Of a DNA stretch of 64,000 bases, positions 22,416 to 61,605 are shown in pieces. Position numbers and translations under genes: made by a program. Source of the stretch: Speluncibacter jeojiensis (GTDB lineage: Bacteria > Actinomycetota > Actinomycetes > Mycobacteriales > Mycobacteriaceae); the NCBI RefSeq assembly GCF_029589495.1, contig NZ_JAAIVF010000001.1:620001-684000 (forward strand). Direction: 5' to 3'. The stretch's first letter is position 1; each line of letters opens with the position of its first letter. The notes under the pieces are model-generated. The model was not told where the DNA came from and did not search any database. It saw nothing but the letters and a program-made list of their open reading frames with translations.

Positions 22416-23486
22416 CTACGGCTTGAGGCCCAGCGAGGCCGCCATCAGCGGCCAGGACTTGCGCATGTCGTCCTGCCAGTAGCCCCACGAGTGGGTGCCG
22501 TCGCCGCCCAGGTTGATCGTGGCGGGGATGTTCAGCTGACGCAGGCGGTCGGCGAGGACCTGGGTGCACACGTTGGCGCCGGCCTCGAGCGCGCCGCCGA
22601 TGACGATCTGCTGGTCGAGCGGCGGGGTCTCGTCGGTGATGTGCTGGGTGGCCGGGTTCTCGTACTTGCCGGGCAGTCCGTTGCCTGCGGCGATGTACAA
22701 CTTGAGGCCGCGCAGCTTCGCGGCGTTGATGGTCGGGTCGTGCTCGATCCAGCCCGGTCCGCCGTAGGGTCCCCACATGTTCTGCGCATCGGCGTGGCCG
22801 GCGGCCTCGACCACCGCACGCACCGAGGCCTCCCCCAGCGGGCTGGCGGTCTGCGCGCAGCCGCTGTAGGAGGCGACGCCCTTGTAGAGGCCCGGCGCGT
22901 GGATGGCGAGGTCGAGCACCGACACCGCCGACATCGACAGTCCGGCGATCGAGTTGACGCCGTCGGTGCCGAGTGCGGAGTCGATGACCGGGGGCAGTTC
23001 CTTGGTCAGGAACGTCTGCCACATCTCCTTGGGAAGGTGCGGGTCCTTGCGGATCCAGTCGGTGTAGTAGCTGTAGATCCCCTCCGCGGGGATGACGATG
23101 TTGACGTCCTTGTCGCCGAAGAACTTGACGATGTCGGTCTGGTTCTCCCAGTTGGCGCCGTCCTCGCCGCCGCCGGCGCCGTTGAGCATGTACAGCGTCG
23201 GCCGCGGTGAACTGGTGTCCGCCGGGCGGATGATCTGCAGCTTGATGACGCGGTCCATCGACGGCGAGTAGACGTACATGTCCCACTGCCGGTCGTTGTG
23301 CTTGACGATGTGGTCGACGTAGGCGGTCGCGTGCGTCGGGGCGGTGGTGTTCGCGGCAGCGTTGCCTGCGGGTGCGGCCAGTGCCGGCGGTGCGGTCGCG
23401 AGCGCGCCCGCGAGCAGCGCGGCGGCAATCACCCCTGCGGCTCGGCACGACACGACCCTGCGGCCCACCAGCGATCGTCGACTCAT
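22416..23486 (-). CDS. Secreted mycolyltransferase-like esterase (antigen 85 family)
   Basis: This 356-aa exported alpha/beta-hydrolase has a signal peptide (basic MSRRSLVGRR, hydrophobic core, ALAAP cleavage region near 36-39). The nucleophile is Ser184 in GLSMSA and the likely catalytic His332 lies in THSWGYW. MWGPYGGPGW matches the antigen-85 landmark MWGP...W. Family members transfer mycolic acids onto trehalose or arabinogalactan outside the membrane. Such enzymes occur only in mycolic-acid bacteria, which helps place the organism. It is transcribed toward drrC and shares its terminator. Whether it is a housekeeping mycolyltransferase that happens to lie here, or acylates or cyclises the locus product, cannot be told. 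Confidence 0.9.
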   Translation of the reverse strand: MSRRSLVGRRVVSCRAAGVIAAALLAGALATAPPALAAPAGNAAANTTAPTHATAYVDHIVKHNDRQWDMYVYSPSMDRVIKLQIIRPADTSSPRPTLYMLNGAGGGEDGANWENQTDIVKFFGDKDVNIVIPAEGIYSYYTDWIRKDPHLPKEMWQTFLTKELPPVIDSALGTDGVNSIAGLSMSAVSVLDLAIHAPGLYKGVASYSGCAQTASPLGEASVRAVVEAAGHADAQNMWGPYGGPGWIEHDPTINAAKLRGLKLYIAAGNGLPGKYENPATQHITDETPPLDQQIVIGGALEAGANVCTQVLADRLRQLNIPATINLGGDGTHSWGYWQDDMRKSWPLMAASLGLKP

Positions 23487-23496
23487 CAGACCGATT

Positions 23497-23538
23497 CCCG
23501 TCTCGAAACCAGAAGCTCCCGTCTCGAAGCCAGAAGCT
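23497..23538. repeat. Tandem 21-bp repeat upstream of the esterase
   Basis: Two adjacent 21-bp copies (23497-23517, 23518-23538) differ at one base; each starts CCCGTCTCGAA and ends CCAGAAGCT. They lie 10-52 bp before the esterase ATG, inside its leader or promoter, and could be a duplicated binding site. Confidence 0.85.
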
Positions 23539-23540
23539 GT

Positions 23541-23555
23541 GGCCTGGTCCAGGCC
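23541..23555. promoter_or_regulatory. Perfect 15-bp palindrome, candidate operator
   Basis: GGCCTGG and CCAGGCC flank a single T. It lies directly beside the tandem 21-bp repeats in the divergent region between the esterase and the first glycosyltransferase. A regulator that binds it could act on either gene. Confidence 0.5.
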
Positions 23556-23720
23556 ATACCGCAGTCGAACGGTAGCAGCAGAAACGAGTGATCGCCGATG
23601 CTCGCCAAGACGCTGTGGTTGTCACAATCGCGCTTGGACTTCGCCTTCGGCGCCCGTGAACACCCACAGTGATCGTTGTGACCCCGGCGATGCTCGCCTG
23701 CTGCTCACACAGAGCTCACA

Positions 23721-23726
23721 TAGACT
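23721..23726 (+). promoter_or_regulatory. Candidate -10 box for a leaderless transcript
   Basis: TAGACT fits the mycobacterial TANNNT -10 consensus. It ends 6 bases before the GTG at 23733, so transcription would begin at or beside the start codon. No ribosome binding site precedes this GTG, consistent with leaderless translation. No clear -35 is seen. Confidence 0.45.
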
Positions 23727-23732
23727 CCACCA

Positions 23733-24614
23733 GTGCTGCCCGACCTGGTCTCCGTGATCATTCCCGCCCACAACGCGCGAGGCATGATCGACGAGCAACT
23801 CGCTGCGCTCGCAGCGCAGGACTACCAGGGCGCATTCGAAGTGATCGTCAGCGACAACGGATCGACCGACGGCCTGCGTGAGCACCTCGCCGGACATCCG
23901 CTGACACCGCAGCTGAGCTTGAAGTATGTGGCCTCGCCGGCTGTTCCGGGTGCCGCCCATGCGCGCAATGTCGGCGCGGCCCGATGCGACGGCGACCTGC
24001 TGGCCTTCTGCGACGCCGACGACCGGGTGTATCCGGGCTGGCTCACCGGACTTACCAGTGCCGCTTCGGAGTTCGACGCCGTCGGGGGCCCGGTAGAGGT
24101 GACCACACTGAACACCGCGCGCGTCGCGTCGTGGCGGAGTTTCCCCGAGCCAGGTGAGCGCTTCGCCGATGCAGCATTCCTCCCGTACGCACTCAGCTCC
24201 AACTTTGCGGTCTGGCGCACCACCTTCGACAAGGTCGGCGGCTTCGACGAGAGCTTCGACCGCGGCGGCGAAGACGTCGCGCTGTCATGGGCGCTTCAAC
24301 TCGCCGGCCACACCTTGGGCCACACCCCCGATGCGATGATCGCGTACAGGCTGCGGCCCACGTTCCGCGGAACGTGGCGGCAGATGATGGCATACGGCGC
24401 GTCCTCAGTCCGACTGCACCTGGCCTTCCGCGATCACGGCATGCCGGGCGCCGACCCGAGGGCAGCATTGCTGCTGTTCGTCGCGATCGTGCTGTCCAAC
24501 CCGCTCGTTCCACGTCGACTCACCCCGGTCCCGCGAGGGTTCTGGGTCACGCAGACCGCCTTCATGATCGGCCGTGTGCGAGGGAGCATCCGGCATCGCA
24601 CATACTTCGTGTGA
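23733..24614 (+). CDS. Family 2 glycosyltransferase (GT1 of six)
   Basis: This 293-aa inverting GT-A enzyme would add a sugar from an NDP-sugar donor to a growing glycan. It has VSVIIPAHN (6-14), VSDNGSTDG (39-47, nucleotide binding), the metal-binding DAD in CDADD (94-96) and the acceptor-side motif GGEDVALSW. The C-terminal hydrophobic stretch (LLLFVAIVLSNPL) and GRVRGSIRHRTYFV tail are shared by all six paralogues here. The GTG start has no ribosome binding site and may be leaderless. Its stop overlaps an in-frame GTG of the next gene. A 56-bp tract is identical to GT2. Donor and acceptor are unknown; the context suggests decoration of the NRPS product. Confidence 0.9.
   Translation: MLPDLVSVIIPAHNARGMIDEQLAALAAQDYQGAFEVIVSDNGSTDGLREHLAGHPLTPQLSLKYVASPAVPGAAHARNVGAARCDGDLLAFCDADDRVYPGWLTGLTSAASEFDAVGGPVEVTTLNTARVASWRSFPEPGERFADAAFLPYALSSNFAVWRTTFDKVGGFDESFDRGGEDVALSWALQLAGHTLGHTPDAMIAYRLRPTFRGTWRQMMAYGASSVRLHLAFRDHGMPGADPRAALLLFVAIVLSNPLVPRRLTPVPRGFWVTQTAFMIGRVRGSIRHRTYFV
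23835..23890 (+). repeat. 56-bp tract identical to 24782-24837
   Basis: The segment encoding [18 protein letters not shown] in GT1 is identical base for base to the same segment of GT2, while flanking sequence is diverged at many sites. This suggests recent gene conversion. Confidence 0.9.
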
Positions 24615-24673
24615 GTGCGCTCCGCATCACTCGAGTTCCATTGTCCGCTTATGCCGTTCACCAGGGGGAAAGC

Positions 24674-25573
24674 TTGTCCGAGACGCCTCATCTCGTTTCG
24701 GTCGTCATCCCGGCCTACAACGTCCGCGACGTGATCGACGAACAACTCGGCGCGCTCGCCGAACAGGACTACGGCGGCGACTTCGAAGTGATCGTCAGCG
24801 ACAACGGATCGACCGACGGCCTGCGTGAGCACCTCGCAGGACATCCACTTCGTACAGCACTGAAACTACGCTGCGTCGATGCGGCGCGCGTCCGCGGCGC
24901 GTCCCACGCCCGCAACGTCGGAGCCGCCGCCGCGGAGGGCGACTTTCTTGCCTTCTGCGATGCCGACGACCGCGTTCACAGCAGCTGGCTACGGGGACTT
25001 TCGGAGATCGGGGCACTCACCGATGCCGTCAGCGGTCCTGTCGAGACGACCTCGCTCAACGCGCCTCGGATCGCCGAATCACGTCCGGTGCGCCCGCCTG
25101 ACGAGCCGTACGAGTTCCCGGGTTTCCTGCCGTTCTTCCTCGCCGGCAACTGCGGAATCCGTCGGCACGCATGGGAGCGGGTCGGCGGCTACGACGAGTC
25201 GTACACCAACGGCTCCGAGGAACTCGATCTGGCGTGGCGGCTGCAACTCGCCGGGTACACGATCGGGCACAGCCCTGAGGCGATGCTCGCCTACCGACTG
25301 CGTGACAGCTACCGGGCGGTGTGGCGACAGACCGTCGCGTACTCCGTATCGCAGGTCCGTTTGACCGATGAGTACCGGCCCTACGGACTCACGAAGCCGT
25401 ATCCGCTGCCGCTCGTGCTCCACGCACCCATCCTCATCGTCTTGCTTGCTCTGCGAAACCCGCTGCTCCCTCGTCGCCTGACACAGCTGCCCCGCGGCGA
25501 ATGGATCCTCAACGCCGCGATGCTCACCGGGCGGATCCGGGGCGCAATCACCTATCGGACGTGGCATGCCTGA
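24674..25573 (+). CDS. Family 2 glycosyltransferase (GT2 of six)
   Basis: This is a 299-aa GT-A enzyme with VSVVIPAYN, VSDNGSTDG, FCDADD and a GSEELDLAW acceptor-site variant (EE in place of ED). The TTG start at 24674 is chosen because AGGGGGA lies just upstream and the N-terminus then matches its paralogues. The alternative GTG at 24611 overlaps the GT1 stop (GTGA) and would add 21 residues, but those codons have few G/C third positions and look non-coding. The stop overlaps GT3 by 8 bases. Its role is probably one sugar transfer in the glycan on the locus product; the exact step is unknown. Confidence 0.88.
   Translation: MSETPHLVSVVIPAYNVRDVIDEQLGALAEQDYGGDFEVIVSDNGSTDGLREHLAGHPLRTALKLRCVDAARVRGASHARNVGAAAAEGDFLAFCDADDRVHSSWLRGLSEIGALTDAVSGPVETTSLNAPRIAESRPVRPPDEPYEFPGFLPFFLAGNCGIRRHAWERVGGYDESYTNGSEELDLAWRLQLAGYTIGHSPEAMLAYRLRDSYRAVWRQTVAYSVSQVRLTDEYRPYGLTKPYPLPLVLHAPILIVLLALRNPLLPRRLTQLPRGEWILNAAMLTGRIRGAITYRTWHA
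24782..24837 (+). repeat. 56-bp tract identical to 23835-23890
   Basis: This is the second copy of the tract shared with GT1. One mismatch follows and then eight more identical bases. Confidence 0.9.
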
Positions 25574-26474
25574 CCGTGACACCGATCGGATGCCGCGTAT
25601 CCCTGAGTTCGTGTCCGTCGTCATCGCCGCGCTCAATGTGCGATCGACCATCGACGCTCAACTCGACGCGCTGGCGGTCCAGGACTACGGCGCACAGTTT
25701 GAGGTCGTGATCAGCGACAACGGCTCCACCGACGGGCTGCGACAGCATCTGGCCGACCGCCCGACCGACCCGTTCGAACTGCGCTGGGTGGACAGCTCGG
25801 CATGCGCCGGAGTCTCCTTCGCCCGGAACAACGGTGTCGAGGCCGCGAAAGGCGACCTCATCGCGATGTGCGACGGTGACGACCTGGTGCACCCCGGGTG
25901 GCTCCGCGCACTGGTCTCCGCCGCAGCCGAGTACGACGCAGTGGGCGGAACCCTGGAGATCACCACTCTGAATCCGCCGGAGATTCTGCGCTGGTACCCC
26001 GAACCCGACCGCGAGGGCCTCGGCGGGCCAGCCGGATTCCTCGCGTTCACGCCAACGTGCTCGATGGCGTTCTGGCGCAACACCTTCGACAGGATTGATG
26101 GATTCGACACCACGTACACCACCGGAGGTGAGGACGCCGACTTCTCCTGGCGGATCCAGCTCGCCGGGATGACGCTCGGACACAGCCGGGATGCGCTGAT
26201 CGCCTACCGACTCCGGCACACCGATCGCGAGATCTTCCGACAGTCCCGCGGGCACGCCGACGCGCATGTAACACTCTTCGCGCGGTACCGCTCGCAGGGC
26301 AACCCGCGCCCCTCCGCGCTGTCGTCGCTGTCACTGGTACTCGCCGTATTGCTGTTGAGTCCACTACTACCCGAGTCGTTCACCCACTGCCCGCGCGGAC
26401 GATGGTTCTTCCACGCGGGAACCCTGGCGGGCCGCATCCGGGGAAGCATCCGGCACCGCACGATCTACATCTGA
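25566..26474 (+). CDS. Family 2 glycosyltransferase (GT3 of six)
   Basis: This is a 302-aa GT-A paralogue with VSVVIAALN, ISDNGSTDG, MCDGDD (DGD instead of DAD) and GGEDADFSW. The ATG at 25566 lies inside the last codons of GT2, an 8-base overlap, so the genes form an operon. The C-terminus has a hydrophobic run (LSLVLAVLLLSPLL) that may associate with the membrane. The DGD variant could change donor preference. Only 33 bp separate it from the acyltransferase gene. Confidence 0.9.
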   Translation: MPDRDTDRMPRIPEFVSVVIAALNVRSTIDAQLDALAVQDYGAQFEVVISDNGSTDGLRQHLADRPTDPFELRWVDSSACAGVSFARNNGVEAAKGDLIAMCDGDDLVHPGWLRALVSAAAEYDAVGGTLEITTLNPPEILRWYPEPDREGLGGPAGFLAFTPTCSMAFWRNTFDRIDGFDTTYTTGGEDADFSWRIQLAGMTLGHSRDALIAYRLRHTDREIFRQSRGHADAHVTLFARYRSQGNPRPSALSSLSLVLAVLLLSPLLPESFTHCPRGRWFFHAGTLAGRIRGSIRHRTIYI

Positions 26475-26507
26475 GCACCTGAACATCGAATCCGGAAGTG
26501 AGACACC

Positions 26508-27134
26508 ATGGCACGCAAGACTCGGTTGCAGAGGCTGGCCGACAAGCTGCAACCGGAGCGGGACATCGATCGAGTTCAGCGACTCGGCCTCGCGACGGTG
26601 GGCGTCGGCACCTACGGCAGCCCGAAGATTCTCACCTTCGCCCACGACCCGACCCGGTTGACCATCGGTTCGTACTGCTCGATCGCGGACCACACCCTGA
26701 TCGTGCTGGGCGGACAGCATCCGACCGACGAAGTCACGACGTACCCTCTGCGGATCATGCTCGAGTTGCCCGGAGCCGGCCAGGACCGTCACCCCCTTCC
26801 CAAGGGAGACATCGTGATCGGCAGTGACGTGTGGATCGGCGCCCGCGTCACGATCGTCAGCGGGACAACGATCGGCGACGGTGCGATCATCGGCGCCGGC
26901 AGTGTCGTCACCAAGGATGTTCCGCCGTACGCCATCGTCGGCGGAAATCCCGCCAAGGTGATCCGATCCCGCTTCGACGCCGACATCGTCGACAAGCTCC
27001 TGCAGATCCGCTGGTGGGAATGGTCCGCCGAGAAGATCGCCGCCAATGTCGAGTTGCTCGCCGCGCAGGATCCCACCGCCTTCATCGAGCGGCATCTGCC
27101 TGCCGTCCGGACCGGCTGCGACGGTGCCCGGTGA
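26508..27134 (+). CDS. Hexapeptide-repeat O-acetyltransferase (xenobiotic acyltransferase fold)
   Basis: This is a 208-aa left-handed beta-helix acyltransferase. The hexapeptide array runs through IVIGSDVWIGARVTIVSG and IGDGAIIGAGSVVTKDV, closing with PYAIVGGNPAKVIR. His71 in LGGQHPTDEVTTYP corresponds to the catalytic histidine of the CatB/Vat class. The array is interrupted by a loop around 75-98, as in that class. It is embedded between glycosyltransferase genes, its stop overlapping the GTG of GT4, so the likely substrate is a sugar hydroxyl of the glycan being built rather than an antibiotic. Acetyl-CoA is the usual donor; a longer acyl donor cannot be excluded. Confidence 0.88.
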   Translation: MARKTRLQRLADKLQPERDIDRVQRLGLATVGVGTYGSPKILTFAHDPTRLTIGSYCSIADHTLIVLGGQHPTDEVTTYPLRIMLELPGAGQDRHPLPKGDIVIGSDVWIGARVTIVSGTTIGDGAIIGAGSVVTKDVPPYAIVGGNPAKVIRSRFDADIVDKLLQIRWWEWSAEKIAANVELLAAQDPTAFIERHLPAVRTGCDGAR

Positions 27135-28021
27135 GGAACGCACCCGAACTGGTCTCGGTGGTCATCGCCGCCCTCGATGTGCGCGACGTCATCGACGTGC
27201 AACTCAACGCGCTCGCCGAACAGGACTACGAGGGCGCGGTCGAGGTCGTCGTCGCCGACAACGGATCGTCCGACGGGCTGCGTCAGCATCTCGAGGCACA
27301 TCCGCACCGGGAGCGGCTGAGTCTGCGATGGGTTGACGCATCGGGAGCCCGCGGTGTCAGCCACGCCCGAAACCGCGGTGTGGCCGAGTCGCGGGGGGAT
27401 TTCATCGCCTTCTGCGACGCCGATGACCAGGCGCATCCGAGTTGGCTGCGATTGCTGGCCGCGGCTGCACCGGACTTCGATGCCGTCGGTGGCGGATTGG
27501 ACGCTGCCGCGTTGAGCAGCCCGCGCGCGGTCTCCTGGCGTCCGATGGCCGACATCGACAAGCAACCGTCTGCGTCCAATTCCTCGCTGCCGTGGGTAGG
27601 CGGCGGCAACATGGGGATCTGGCGCACCGTCTTCGACGCGGTCGGAGGGTGGGACGAGACCTACCTGACGGCACTCGAGGACATCGAGTACAGCTGGCGG
27701 CTCCAACTCGCCGGCCACACCCTGGGCTGGCGCCCGGACGCAATCATCCACTATCGCCTGCGTGACGACATACGTTCACTCACGCGGCAATCGCTCAACT
27801 ACGGCCGCGGCGAGGTCCAGCTGTACCGCGACTACCGAGGCCGGTGCGTCGAACGACGGCCGATCATCGCGCTACCGCTCATGCTCACACTGCTGATCGT
27901 CAGGAATCCGCTGCTGCCGACAATCCTCACGAGACTGCCTCGCGGGCAATGGCTCTGGTACTTCAACATCTTTGTCGGTCGCATCCGCGGTTGCCTCGAG
28001 TACCGCGTGTTCTACGCGTGA
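27131..28021 (+). CDS. Family 2 glycosyltransferase (GT4 of six)
   Basis: This is a 296-aa GT-A paralogue with VSVVIAALD, VADNGSSDG, FCDADD and LEDIEYSW at the acceptor site. The GTG start overlaps the acyltransferase stop (GTGA). The open frame continues upstream inside the acyltransferase but without homology. The C-terminal IRGCLEYRVFYA tail matches the family. It is the last gene of the plus-strand glycosylation operon, and only 4 bp separate its stop from the converging stop of GT5. Confidence 0.9.
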   Translation: MRNAPELVSVVIAALDVRDVIDVQLNALAEQDYEGAVEVVVADNGSSDGLRQHLEAHPHRERLSLRWVDASGARGVSHARNRGVAESRGDFIAFCDADDQAHPSWLRLLAAAAPDFDAVGGGLDAAALSSPRAVSWRPMADIDKQPSASNSSLPWVGGGNMGIWRTVFDAVGGWDETYLTALEDIEYSWRLQLAGHTLGWRPDAIIHYRLRDDIRSLTRQSLNYGRGEVQLYRDYRGRCVERRPIIALPLMLTLLIVRNPLLPTILTRLPRGQWLWYFNIFVGRIRGCLEYRVFYA

Positions 28022-28025
28022 ACGC

Positions 28026-28934
28026 TCACAGGTAGAACACCCGGTACTTCAGGCTGCCGCGCACCCGACCGACCAGCATGCCCGCGTGGAACGCCCATTT
28101 CCCGCGATGCGCTCGCGACCAGTTGCCGGGGAACAGCGGACAGCGCAGCAGCAGCCAGATCACATGGACGGCGGCGTGCAGCAGGGGCCGGCGGCGGGCG
28201 CCCTGCGCGCGGTAGTGCTGCGCCAGCCTCGCCTCACCGTCCTGATAGAACACCGCTTGCCGGTAGGTGTCCGCGATCGTCGAGCGGAACCTGTACGCGA
28301 CAACGGCATCCGGGTTGTACCCGAGCGTGTGTCCTCGCAGCTGAGCTCGCCAGCAGATGTCGATGTCCTCGCCCGGAACGAAGTCCGCATCCCACCCGTC
28401 GATGTCCTCGAACACCTCGCGCCAGATCCCGAAGTTGCAGCCGGAGGCGAACGGTAGGAACCGCGCACAGACCGGAAGGGCATCGACGCTCGACACATCG
28501 CGCCAGCGCGCGACATCGGGAGCGTTGAGCGTCTGCTGGTCCAGCTTGCCCCCGACCAGGTCGTACTGCGCGGCGGTTTCCGTCATCGCCGCGAGCCAGC
28601 CGGGATGGACTCGATCGTCTTGGTCGGTGTAGGCGATGAACTCGTGGGTGCCGGCCCGTGCGCCCACGGTCCGGGCATAGGCCGTGCCACGCCGCTGCGA
28701 CGAATCGACCCATCTCACGGTGAGTCGATCCGTGGCCCAGTTGCCGGCGAGATGGTCACGCAACGCCGCACTGCCGCCGTTGTCGCTGACGATCACCTCG
28801 ATCGGGCCCCGATAGGTCTGATCCGTCAGCGCCGACAGCTGCTCGTCGAGCTCGGGAAGTGGGTCGTAGGCCGCGATCACCACCGTGACCCCCCCCGGGA
28901 CACGCCGGTGCGGGCTCGGTGCCTGCTCACTCAT
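28026..28934 (-). CDS. Family 2 glycosyltransferase (GT5 of six)
   Basis: This is a 302-aa GT-A enzyme closer to GT6 than to GT1-4. It has VTVVIAAYD, VSDNGGSAA (SDNG kept, STDG lost), YTDQDD (DQD metal site) and PGEDIDICW. The ATG at 28934 has CGGAG 5 nt upstream and starts 11 bases after the GT6 stop. It probably lies on the same transcript as GT6 and NRPS-B. The C-terminus GRVRGSLKYRVFYL is the family tail. Confidence 0.9.
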   Translation of the reverse strand: MSEQAPSPHRRVPGGVTVVIAAYDPLPELDEQLSALTDQTYRGPIEVIVSDNGGSAALRDHLAGNWATDRLTVRWVDSSQRRGTAYARTVGARAGTHEFIAYTDQDDRVHPGWLAAMTETAAQYDLVGGKLDQQTLNAPDVARWRDVSSVDALPVCARFLPFASGCNFGIWREVFEDIDGWDADFVPGEDIDICWRAQLRGHTLGYNPDAVVAYRFRSTIADTYRQAVFYQDGEARLAQHYRAQGARRRPLLHAAVHVIWLLLRCPLFPGNWSRAHRGKWAFHAGMLVGRVRGSLKYRVFYL

Positions 28935-28944
28935 CGCCACTCCG

Positions 28945-29867
28945 TCACACGTAGAGGTGCCGGTGGACCCAGCTGCCCTTGAGCCGTCCGGCAATCGCAC
29001 CGGCCATCCAATACCACTGCCCTCGACGTGCTTTCGGCCAGTTCCAGGGAAGTATCGGGAGCCGGAACAACAACCAGGCGGCATACACGACAACCGCCAC
29101 GGGGTGGTTGCCCCGTGCACCCTGCGCCGCGTACTGCTTCGCCAAACGCGCCTCGGCCACACTGTATTCGGAAGCCTGGCCGAACATGTCGCGCGCCGTG
29201 GTGCGGTAGCGGTAGGCGACGAGCGCCTCCGGATTGTATCCCAGCGAATAGCCGTGCAGTTGTGCGCGCCAGCAGATCTCGACGTCACTGCCGGCGGTCG
29301 GATAGCTGTCGTCCCAACCACCGATCTCGTCGAACGCACTCCGCCAGATGCCCATGTTGGCGCCGAAGGTGATCGGCAGAAAGTGCGCGAGCACCGGCAA
29401 CTCGTCTGCCGGCGGAATCGCGCGCCACTGTGCGACGACGGGGTCGTTCAGCGTCTCTCGCTCCAGCAAGCCGCCGACCATGCCGTGCCCGGCAGCCGTG
29501 TCGGCCACCGCACTGAGCCAGCCGGGATAGACCGCGTCGTCCTGATCGCAGTACGCGATGAACGCAGACCGGGCCGCACGGGTTCCGACGTTGCGGGCGT
29601 GGGAGGTCCCGGCGACGTCTGCCGAGTCGACCCAGCGCAGTTGTAGCCGCTCCCGCAGCGGGTGATCGTCGAGGTGTGCGCGCAACTCATCGTCGCCGAG
29701 ATTGTCGCTGACGATCACCTCGAAATCACCGTCGAAATCCTGCGCGGCGAGCGCGGAGAGCTGGGTGTCGATGTCGGGGAGTGCGCGGTACGCCGCGATC
29801 ACCACCGAGATGGATTCGGGCCGACCGAAGTTCTCGTCGACCTCCGACACTGGGACCTGCGCGGTCT

Positions 29868-29871
<4 letters not shown>
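28945..29871 (-). CDS. Family 2 glycosyltransferase (GT6 of six), coupled to NRPS-B
   Basis: This is a 308-aa GT-A enzyme with [18 protein letters not shown] (glycine-serine part changed), YCDQDD and AGSDVEICW, where the usual glutamate before Asp is serine. The ATG at 29871 overlaps the NRPS-B stop (ATGA), and the end of NRPS-B supplies the GAGGAGAAGG ribosome binding site. This coupling is the best evidence that glycosylation acts on the NRPS-B product. The open frame extends far upstream inside NRPS-B but has no homology there. Confidence 0.9.
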
Positions 29872-61421
<31,550 letters not shown>

Positions 61422-61456
61422 TACCTCGACCCTTCGATTCCCGACATTGCGTATGC

Positions 61457-61462
61457 AGATTA
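61457..61462 (-). promoter_or_regulatory. Candidate -10 box for NRPS-B
   Basis: TAATCT fits TANNNT on the minus strand and would start a transcript near 61450, leaving a leader of roughly 28 nt. AAGGG (8 nt before the GTG at 61421) is the ribosome binding site. No -35 is evident. The 184-bp gap back to the hydrolase gene shows no other feature. Confidence 0.4.
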
Positions 61463-61605
61463 AGGCCGCCGGGGGTGCTCGACCGTGCCCAAACCGTCGC
61501 CGTTGCCCCAGTCCACGACGCCGCCCCCACCGGACAGTGAATCGCCACAAAGATTACGGCCCGATGCCCTGTTCTGCAGCCCGAGCCGGGCAGAGAACTC
61601 GCAGG

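Noticed and set aside
24611-24673. GTG start of GT2 overlapping the GT1 stop
   Set aside because: The 21 extra codons have poor G/C third positions and no match to paralogues; TTG 24674 has AGGGGGA upstream. It is kept as an alternative.
26508-27134. Antibiotic (chloramphenicol or streptogramin) acetyltransferase
   Set aside because: The fold and catalytic His fit that class, but its place inside a glycosyltransferase operon makes a sugar acetyltransferase more likely.
61422-61550. Upstream start of NRPS-B at the ATG of 61550
   Set aside because: The extra 43 residues are Arg/Gly-rich, include rare TTA and ATA codons, and lie over the likely promoter; GTG 61421 has a ribosome binding site.
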